Part shown: in pieces, positions 16,801 through 20,750 of the stretch
Numbering within the stretch: the first letter of the stretch is position 1
Layout: every line of letters starts with the position of its first letter
DNA from: CAYSDH01 sp964429805
GTDB taxonomy: Bacteria > Bacteroidota > Bacteroidia > Flavobacteriales_D > JABDKJ01
Length of the DNA stretch: 20,750 nucleotides
Direction: 5' to 3'
Assembly: GCA_964429805.1 (NCBI GenBank)
Contig: CAYSDH010000057.1
Coordinates: forward strand, 1 to 20,750
Notes under the pieces: generated by a model
Databases searched by the model: none
Seen by the model: the letters and a program-made list of their open reading frames with translations, nothing else
Told to the model about the DNA's origin: nothing
Position numbers and translations under genes: made by a program

Positions 16801-17020
16801 CTACAAACATCTGTGTGGCCGAGTTTCTAAAGTCTATACCAATCAAAGGTTCTACACCATATTTAGCCGAGTGTCTCACAAAGTTGATGCAGGCCGATGT
16901 ACTGTTTACATCTGTGACAGCGAGTCGGGTGTGCCCTTTTTCAGAAGCCAACTGCAAGAGGTCTTGTATGGGCATGACGCCATACTTGTAGCTATAATAT
17001 GTGTGTGCGTTGAGGTACAA
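13844..17020 (-). CDS. dnaE2: DNA polymerase III alpha subunit, second (error-prone type) copy
   Basis: 1058 residues from a TTG start at 17020. No in-frame ATG or GTG lies between it and the upstream stop, and MYLNAHTYYSYKYG aligns with the usual start of these PHP domains; the first ATG (16975) would delete that strand. PHP domain about 1-210, with its first HxH metal motif reduced to NAH. Polymerase core about 260-700: catalytic D354 and D356 in PPDFDIDF and D500 in LNKFDIL; GRGSGANS, SIHSCGI and FAKGHSASYA are present. HhH region about 780-840, OB fold about 905-990. QPLLF (853-857) fits a clamp-binding QxxLF. Residues 1013-1058 come from a tandem repeat and are unlike the family. It is shorter than replicative DnaE (about 1160 residues or more in E. 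coli) and is paired with dinB, which fits a damage-induced translesion role. The symbol dnaE2 is by analogy. Confidence 0.92.
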   Translation of the reverse strand: MYLNAHTYYSYKYGVMPIQDLLQLASEKGHTRLAVTDVNSTSACINFVRHSAKYGVEPLIGIDFRNSATQMFVGLAKNAEGFRELNEFLSAHLHEKKDFEARAPKFEHALIIYPWQKAKDVKLRAHEYIGVAPNELNRFRFSDLGKKISSKVVLLHSASFRHKRDFNIHRLLRAMDKNMLLSQLPKSEEGKSTDSMLSRDELKELFSEFSQILENTEAVMKSCSASFMKEYLNPADEKHANLQCYSESTQEDERLLRALCEAGLPYRYPQADDETHARVKKELDLIIKKGFVSYFLINWDIINYARKNKYFHVGRGSGANSVVAYLLRITDVDPIELDLYFERFINLFRSSPPDFDIDFSWADREDITNYIFKRFPNSALLGAYSTFQFRAARRELGKVFGLPAHEIETIGTTSRGHYFRPRWEKQGPQASGNDHIKDLVLRYATYLQDMPSHLSIHSCGILISEKPLSYYSASFMPPKGFPTVQYSMLEAEDIRLNKFDILSQRGLGKIKDTVQLVRENHPDHPAIDIHDIRRFKEDEKVKHMLRTGQAIGCFYVESPAMRMLMKKLEVDDYLGLVAASSVIRPGVSQSGMMQTYIKRKREPERRKDAHPVMLEIMPETYGVMVYQEDVIKVAHYFAGLTLGEADVLRRGMSGKYRSRAEFQAVKEKFFDNCINEKGYSHELTAEIWRQTESFAGYAFAKGHSASYAVESYQSLFLKAYYPIEYMVATLNNGGGFYSREHYVHEALMCGAIIEAPCVNMSDQLTSISGKTVHLGFHMVKSLNDAVAKSVVEERKANGPFDTLLDLTERVSIGLEQVGLLIRSGALRSIEQNKKTLMWEAYRILNKVKAKEEQPLLFRATPKNYTLPTLTHIDLEDAFDQMEHLGFPLCNPFDLLKEPVDDPVRAHNIHEYQDQHVTVYGYLVTAKNTKTKKGDRMNFGNFIDRNGHFLDTVQFPSVAARYPYRGKGVYKVSGVVKEEFGFYTLEADYLERLPYVDDIRYVEETGRNEGIEGLMPGVEHTPRSPLKRGSDVGRLMPRVEHTPQSPLKRGSDVGSDDVE
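13860..13983. repeat. Two 63-nt tandem repeats with CCCCTCT/AGAGGGG palindromes in the dnaE 3' end
   Basis: Units 13860-13920 and 13923-13983 (61 nt compared, three mismatches, period 63) each contain CCCCTCTTGAGAGGGG, at 13875-13890 and 13938-13953, an imperfect palindrome with a 7-bp stem around TG. Each palindrome is followed by an arm ending GAGGGGTGTGTT. The period is 21 codons, so the units are read in frame as two 21-residue repeats (residues 1013-1054 of the polymerase), each containing VEHTPxSPLKRGSDVG. I recall a very similar core (ACACCCCT-n-CCCCTCTCAAGAGGGG) dispersed in flavobacterial genomes; this is from memory and was not searched. Confidence 0.93.
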
Positions 17021-17023
17021 TGC

Positions 17024-17047
17024 GGTGCAGTTTTTTTAGGTGCAGTT
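17024..17047. repeat. Direct repeat GGTGCAGTT in the dnaE leader
   Basis: GGTGCAGTT occurs at 17024-17032 and 17039-17047, 15 nt apart, separated by a T run. On the transcribed strand these are AACTGCACC, immediately before the TTG start. They could be a protein binding site or a translation control element; only the repetition is certain. Confidence 0.6.
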
Positions 17048-17215
17048 ATAAGTACCCGCTGTTGCGGGAGTCGATTAGTTGCTGAGTATAAGAGCCGCGC
17101 AAACCTGCGGTGATAGATACTCGTCAACTAACTAAACCAGTAATTTAAAAAGGTACCAGAGGGCGGATTCAGCCGTGAAAAGCATGATGTGCCCCTCTGG
17201 AGCATAAAGATGATA

Positions 17216-17251
17216 AATCAGATCCGTAATCTATTTACGGACTGCTTCTTT
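17216..17251 (+). terminator. Possible intrinsic terminator inside the structured intergenic region
   Basis: TCCGTAA (17223-17229) pairs perfectly with TTACGGA (17235-17241). The stem extends through CAG/CTG with one bulged A, and is followed by TTCTTTT. No plus-strand gene lies immediately upstream, so if real it would end a short non-coding transcript. The T tract is broken and the call is weak. Confidence 0.3.
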
Positions 17252-17396
17252 TGATGAAAGAGATCATCAACGAAGATTTTATGTGATTGATTATCAGGTG
17301 GTAATATGTTAGTTCAGAAAAAAAATCGGACTTTGCTGTCACAAAATGCAAGCGCAGCGGATATATACTTCTGAAAGCGCAAAACGAACTTATATA

Positions 17397-18176
17397 ATGA
17401 ATGCAAGAATGAATAAATCAAAGATAATTTTAGCCGCACTTGTTGCACTGACAATAGGAATTTTTACCGCATGTGAGCCTGATGATGTAGACACGCTTCA
17501 GACTAACCCGACATACGACTGTCCATCATTGGAGTTAAACTTGGGCGACATCTGTGTCTATGACGAGAGCAACCCGCAAAACGTGATATACGGAGTGGTT
17601 GACTCTACGTGTACGTGTATAAACAATGGTACTACATATGACTGTCCAAGCATTCAGGCCAATGTTGGTGATTCGTGCTTGAATCCTAACTCAGTTGCAG
17701 GAGTTGTAGACGCTAACTGTAATTGTGATACAAGCGGAGGAAGTGGTACCGTGTATGACTGCCCCGGTATACAAGCCAATGTCGGTGACTCATGCTCGAC
17801 TCCTAGCTCAGGTGCCGGAGTTGTAGATGTTAACTGTAATTGTGACACAAGTGGAGGAAGCGGTAATATATATGACTGTCCGGGTATCCAAGCCAATGTT
17901 GGTGATTCATGTGTTGCTCTAAATGGAAACACAGGCATTGTCGATGCCAACTGTAATTGCGATGTGAGTGGATCAACAGTATATGACTGTCCTGGATTCC
18001 AAGCCAACATCGGTGATCCTTGCCAAGGTGGGTGGGGAACGATTGACGCCAATTGCGATTGCATAGAAAATGTCAATACATGGGACTGCCCAGGTATACA
18101 GGCCAATGTAGGAGACTCTTGTCTCACAACCTTCGGTGCTGGCGGAATAGTCGATACAGATTGCTCTTGTCAATGA
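17397..18176 (+). CDS. Cysteine-rich repeat lipoprotein (six four-Cys repeats)
   Basis: 259 residues from the ATG at 17397. An ATG at 17346 would add 17 polar residues before the signal, and an ATG at 17409 is also possible. MNKSKIILAALVALTIGIFTAC is a lipoprotein signal with C26 as the lipidated residue. After a short acidic linker come six repeats (from about 40, 80, 120, 159, 197 and 229) of the form YDCPGIQANVGDSC, a 10-18 residue loop, GxVDxNCNC. Each has four cysteines, probably two disulfides. Gly/Ser linkers join repeats 2 to 4. Repeats 2-4 and 6 are closest; repeats 1 and 5 have diverged. I recall similar CP-x-ANxGDxC...DCxC modules in other Bacteroidota surface proteins. Function unknown; exposure on the outer membrane is likely. 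The ECF sigma gene starts 66 nt downstream. Confidence 0.82.
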   Translation: MNARMNKSKIILAALVALTIGIFTACEPDDVDTLQTNPTYDCPSLELNLGDICVYDESNPQNVIYGVVDSTCTCINNGTTYDCPSIQANVGDSCLNPNSVAGVVDANCNCDTSGGSGTVYDCPGIQANVGDSCSTPSSGAGVVDVNCNCDTSGGSGNIYDCPGIQANVGDSCVALNGNTGIVDANCNCDVSGSTVYDCPGFQANIGDPCQGGWGTIDANCDCIENVNTWDCPGIQANVGDSCLTTFGAGGIVDTDCSCQ

Positions 18177-18193
18177 TACTTTCTGACTGAAAA

Positions 18194-18237
18194 AACACTG
18201 TCAAGCGACTTCGATACCGAGGTGGCTTGACAGTGTT
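18194..18237. terminator. Long hairpin between lipoprotein and sigma gene (terminator or attenuator)
   Basis: AACACTGTCAAGC (18194-18206) pairs perfectly with GCTTGACAGTGTT (18225-18237). After one G-G mismatch, ACTTCG pairs with CGAGGT around the loop ATAC, giving 13 + 6 bp. Downstream on the plus strand is only TAATTT; six As precede the stem, so the minus strand has the better T run. It starts 17 nt after the lipoprotein stop and ends 5 nt before the sigma ATG at 18243. Confidence 0.7.
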
Positions 18238-18242
18238 AATTT

Positions 18243-18818
18243 ATGAGAATCGAAAAAAATAGAATGCGAATAGCGGATCAACTGATTCATAAATGCGTGA
18301 AGAAGGAGCGGGCTGCCCAAAGGCAACTCTACGATCAGCTAATGCCTTATATGGTCTCAATCTGCAGGCGATATGTGTTCAACATGTCAGACGTTCAGGA
18401 TGCAGTACAAGAGACATTCATCAATATTTTTTCTGGAATAGAAAAGTATGACCAAGCCAAAGGGTCATTTAAAACATGGGCCGTCAGGGTAGCCATTAAC
18501 GCATCATTCAAACTCAACAAAAGAATGGACGAAACACGAACAGTAGAGTTTGTATCTGATTATCATGAAAAACCTGTAGACCCAAGCATACTCACTCAAC
18601 TTGAAGATGAAGATTTGCTGGCTTTTTTCAAGACAATGCCACAGTCATACTTTGATGTGTTTAACCTCCATGTCATAGACGGGTACTCGCACAAAGAGAT
18701 TGCAGAACTTCTGAAAATAGATGAGTCACTGTCAAGGCAGCGACTCACTCGAGCCAGAAAATGGCTGGCTGAAAAAAGCGAGACGAGCATGCCCGCACAA
18801 AGAGTAAAACGTTCTTAA
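18243..18818 (+). CDS. ECF-type RNA polymerase sigma factor
   Basis: 191 residues. Region 2 is about 27-95: LYDQLMPYMVSICRRYV, DVQDAVQETFINIF (core binding and -10 recognition), FKTWAVRVAINASFKLNKR. Region 4 is about 122-176: LLAFFKTMPQSYFDVFNLHVIDGYSHKEIAELLKIDESLSRQRLTRARKWL, a helix-turn-helix for the -35 element. Regions 1 and 3 are absent, as in the ECF class. An ATG at 18264 (MRIADQLIHKCVKKE) is an alternative start and resembles the usual beginning of the family; the first start lies only 5 nt after a strong hairpin. The next gene starts 11 nt downstream and encodes its likely membrane-bound inhibitor, so the pair is co-transcribed. Expected to direct transcription of a small regulon in response to an envelope signal. 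Confidence 0.93.
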   Translation: MRIEKNRMRIADQLIHKCVKKERAAQRQLYDQLMPYMVSICRRYVFNMSDVQDAVQETFINIFSGIEKYDQAKGSFKTWAVRVAINASFKLNKRMDETRTVEFVSDYHEKPVDPSILTQLEDEDLLAFFKTMPQSYFDVFNLHVIDGYSHKEIAELLKIDESLSRQRLTRARKWLAEKSETSMPAQRVKRS

Positions 18819-18829
18819 CGAATACAACA

Positions 18830-20512
18830 ATGAGCGATTTAGAAAAAGAATATAAGAGCCGATTTCAAGACCATCAGACCACTGAAGGTGTGGATTCAGA
18901 TTCTCTATGGGCGTCTATCGAAGCTGACTTGTCGGGCTCTGCAGGTGGCGGTAAAAAGGGGCTCTGGTTGACTATCGGAGGCATCGTCTTAATGTTGACA
19001 GGCATTGGCGTTTACATGTCTGATTTTTCATCTACTGAGCTCTCACATCAAGATACTGCGACAGTGGTTGATGAGCGCACTGATTCGCAAGTCAACACAC
19101 AACCTAACACCACCGATAATCACACACTACACTCATCTAAAAATGACAATAAAGTAGACGCTCAATTAGGAAGTGACGGAGCTATTGTTGATCAGCATTC
19201 TGGTCAGACAGAGTTCTCTAAAAAGCACACTAACACTCAGGCAATACAAGAGGTTTCCAATAGAGATGATGCATCATCATCGGCAGCTACCTTTCAAGGC
19301 GCAGAGCCTCAATTACCTGCGCGGACAGGTGGTGCCAAACAGTTGAGCCCAGAAAACACCAGTGTTGCTGCGTCTAATTCAGAGAAGCAAAACATAGAGT
19401 TTAGATCAACAAACCAAGCTAAAAGTGTAACAAGTGCTAATCCAAAATTTGGCGAGTCTCAGTCGACTTATGAGCAATCGTTGACAGGTGATTCAGAGTC
19501 AAATTCAAACGGTTCGAAAGTCAGTCAAAAGAACGATGAGGTCGCATCTGGCGCAGGCCAAATTATTGAAGCACGAACTGACATGTCTGGTGGCTTGCTT
19601 TCAGAAAAAGAAATTTCCTCTGCTAAAGATGATGTAAAAGGAGCTCCTGTAACGGGCATCAATCTTGAGGATAGTAGAACGCAAGAGTTCATCAGCCTCA
19701 TGCCACTTCTGAGTATGCAGACAGGTGCTGATGCAACAGTGAGCGACAAGAAAAAGGTTCCAGAATACGCCAGAAAAAAAGGGTTTAGACCATCAGAGAT
19801 ATCACTCTCTGTTGGAGTGAATCACCTAGACAGAAAATTTGAAACGTCCATCGCTGATGTACTAATTGGATATAGGAAAGAGCTCAATTCAAGCTCCATT
19901 ACTGATGTCGGTTACACTTCAAATGCGCGCGGCACGTGGATGATTAAAAACTCAACATTTAGACTAAGCACAGGGCTAGGGATTGATCAGTTTAGAACGC
20001 GCTTGGACTTTAGTAATTCTCGTCAAGTAAGCACAGTTATTGATGGGCAGATAGTTGCTGTTGAAATAGATTCGACTGGTGCTCAGACTCCCGTATATGG
20101 CTCTTCAGATGTGAATGCGGTTGAAACACGCATAGTCTTGCATCACAATGATTTCTTGATGTTAAACATTCCTATTGAAGTAGGTGTGCAAACCCAGCTT
20201 AAGCGATGGACCTTTGGAGTGGATGCTGGAGCATCATATCACCTCGTTCTTTCGCAAAAAGGAAGAGGAATTGATGCCGAGGGCGCAATCACTGATTTTG
20301 ATTCGAGCGGTTCTGGCAGCCTTCCCTTAGCCAAGAGTTTTGTCAGCATACAGGCCCGTCCATTTATTTCATGGACAGCAACAGATAAACTTGGTTTAAG
20401 GCTCACACCGTCATTCAAAACAATACCAACGAGCGATTCTGATTTTCACGGAGTCAAGTCAAGTGCCACCGCATTTGGGCTCAGTGCTGGTCTTGTTTTC
20501 ATCTTAGATTAA
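18830..20512 (+). CDS. Anti-sigma-like membrane protein fused to a C-terminal outer-membrane barrel
   Basis: 560 residues in four parts. 1-43: a short acidic, helical cytoplasmic segment with DSLWASIEADL, a Trp-containing helix motif common at the start of such Bacteroidota proteins. 44-63: one hydrophobic helix (GLWLTIGGIVLMLTGIGVYM) after KK. 64-about 315: a Ser/Asn/Gln/Asp-rich, low-complexity linker. About 320-560: alternating amphipathic strands (ISLSVGVNHL, FRLSTGLGIDQF, FLMLNIPIEVGVQTQ, WTFGVDAGASYHLVL, FVSIQARPFISWTA, LGLRLTPSF, FGLSAGLVFILD), an OmpA-like/PorT-type barrel. If both ends insert, the protein would link the inner and outer membranes. Position right behind the sigma gene makes the N-terminus the probable anti-sigma element. 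There is no zinc-binding HxxxCxxC motif. Sigma binding is inferred from context, not shown. Confidence 0.85.
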   Translation: MSDLEKEYKSRFQDHQTTEGVDSDSLWASIEADLSGSAGGGKKGLWLTIGGIVLMLTGIGVYMSDFSSTELSHQDTATVVDERTDSQVNTQPNTTDNHTLHSSKNDNKVDAQLGSDGAIVDQHSGQTEFSKKHTNTQAIQEVSNRDDASSSAATFQGAEPQLPARTGGAKQLSPENTSVAASNSEKQNIEFRSTNQAKSVTSANPKFGESQSTYEQSLTGDSESNSNGSKVSQKNDEVASGAGQIIEARTDMSGGLLSEKEISSAKDDVKGAPVTGINLEDSRTQEFISLMPLLSMQTGADATVSDKKKVPEYARKKGFRPSEISLSVGVNHLDRKFETSIADVLIGYRKELNSSSITDVGYTSNARGTWMIKNSTFRLSTGLGIDQFRTRLDFSNSRQVSTVIDGQIVAVEIDSTGAQTPVYGSSDVNAVETRIVLHHNDFLMLNIPIEVGVQTQLKRWTFGVDAGASYHLVLSQKGRGIDAEGAITDFDSSGSGSLPLAKSFVSIQARPFISWTATDKLGLRLTPSFKTIPTSDSDFHGVKSSATAFGLSAGLVFILD

Positions 20513-20593
20513 CGTTTGGATTGTCGTAGTTTACAGAGCCTATAGTCTTCAGTCAGGAAGATTAGCACTACATTTCGGTGGCTATCGGATTGT

Positions 20594-20740
20594 ATGCACA
20601 CCATCACTAACGCAATAGATCGATTCACTGATCGAATAGGGAAAGCAAGTTCTTGGTTTACCCTCATTTTGGTGCTTACCATCGTTATTGATGTTGGACT
20701 GAGGTACATTTTAGGCAAGTCATATATATGGCTCAACTAA
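20594..20740 (+). pseudogene. Start of a TRAP small-permease (DctQ-like) gene with an early stop
   Basis: ATG at 20594 opens a 48-residue frame: MHTITNAIDRFTDRIGKASS, then a transmembrane helix FTLILVLTIVIDVGLRYI, then LGKSYIWLN and TAA at 20738. The pattern (amphipathic start, helix ending IDVxxRY, then W near a conserved Glu) is the N-terminus of DctQ, the small membrane subunit of TRAP transporters, normally about 160 residues with four helices. The stop falls where the family has Glu; the next in-frame codons are ATT GAG. A single G-to-T change (GAA to TAA) would explain it, as would an error in the last bases before the window edge. The rest of the gene is outside the window. A weak -7 match, TACATTTC, lies at 20569-20576. 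Confidence 0.5.
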
Positions 20741-20750
20741 ATTGAGACTT

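Larger units (their letters stand above)
17021..17396. other. Structured intergenic region between dnaE and the lipoprotein gene
   Basis: 376 nt with no supported protein gene. It holds four inverted repeats: CCCGC-TGTT-GCGGG (17055-17068); CCAGAGGG (17156-17163) with CCCTCTGG (17193-17200); TCCGTAA-TCTAT-TTACGGA (17223-17241); and TTGATGA-AAGAGA-TCATCAA (17251-17270). No convincing TAnnTTTG box was found on either strand, and no known riboswitch, tmRNA or SRP RNA signature. The region must contain the dnaE promoter (minus) and the lipoprotein promoter (plus), and may also encode a small RNA. The first 51 nt upstream of 17397 would be coding if an ATG at 17346 were used. Confidence 0.5.

Noticed and set aside
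17021..17396. tRNA, tmRNA, SRP RNA or a known riboswitch
   Set aside because: No acceptor/T-arm pattern, no tag reading frame, and none of the conserved cores I know were found.
17654..18127. 157-residue minus-strand open frame
   Set aside because: It is antisense to the cysteine-repeat lipoprotein and its own repeats are the mirror of that gene's repeats; no start signal or family match.

Overview
The window comes from a member of the Bacteroidota, most likely a marine flavobacterium or a relative. The evidence is a type IX secretion (T9SS) sorting domain, several matches to the Bacteroidota -7 promoter box TAnnTTTG, families largely confined to this phylum (DUF4412-like, DUF6624, a lamin-tail protein with a C-terminal adhesion-type domain, an OmpA-like barrel behind an ECF sigma gene), and poor Shine-Dalgarno sites. 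No rRNA, tRNA, CRISPR array, integrase or transposase was seen.

Layout. 1-1740 (-): a secreted, T9SS-sorted surface protein that runs off the left edge. 1914-4088 (-): an envelope pair, an M23 peptidoglycan hydrolase and a DUF3108 protein. 4407-5378 (+): an exported DUF4412-like protein with a clear terminator. 5456-8050 (-): a large secreted lamin-tail-domain protein, divergent from asd (8148-9137, +), followed by a class V aminotransferase-fold enzyme (9270-10841, +). 10863-12168 (-): a DUF6624 lipoprotein and a small outer-membrane-type protein.

12200-17020 (-) is the most distinctive block, transcribed right to left: a second-type DNA polymerase III alpha (dnaE2/dnaE-like), a DUF559 (Vsr-like nuclease fold) gene, and DNA polymerase IV (dinB). 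The dinB start overlaps the DUF559 end by 8 nt. This resembles the mutagenic translesion cassettes of other bacteria, but with a nuclease-fold gene in the middle and no ImuA or LexA gene in view. The 3' end of the dnaE gene carries two in-frame 63-nt tandem repeats, each with a CCCCTCT/AGAGGGG palindrome, just ahead of the DUF559 gene. The repeats and the DUF559 gene may form one small mobile or REP-like unit.

17021-17396 is a structured non-coding stretch. 17397-20512 (+) is a surface-sensing locus: a lipoprotein made of six four-cysteine repeats, a long hairpin, an ECF sigma factor, and a protein with an N-terminal anti-sigma-like segment, one transmembrane helix, a long disordered linker and a C-terminal outer-membrane barrel. 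The last 150 bases hold the start of a TRAP small-permease-like gene that meets a stop after 48 codons.
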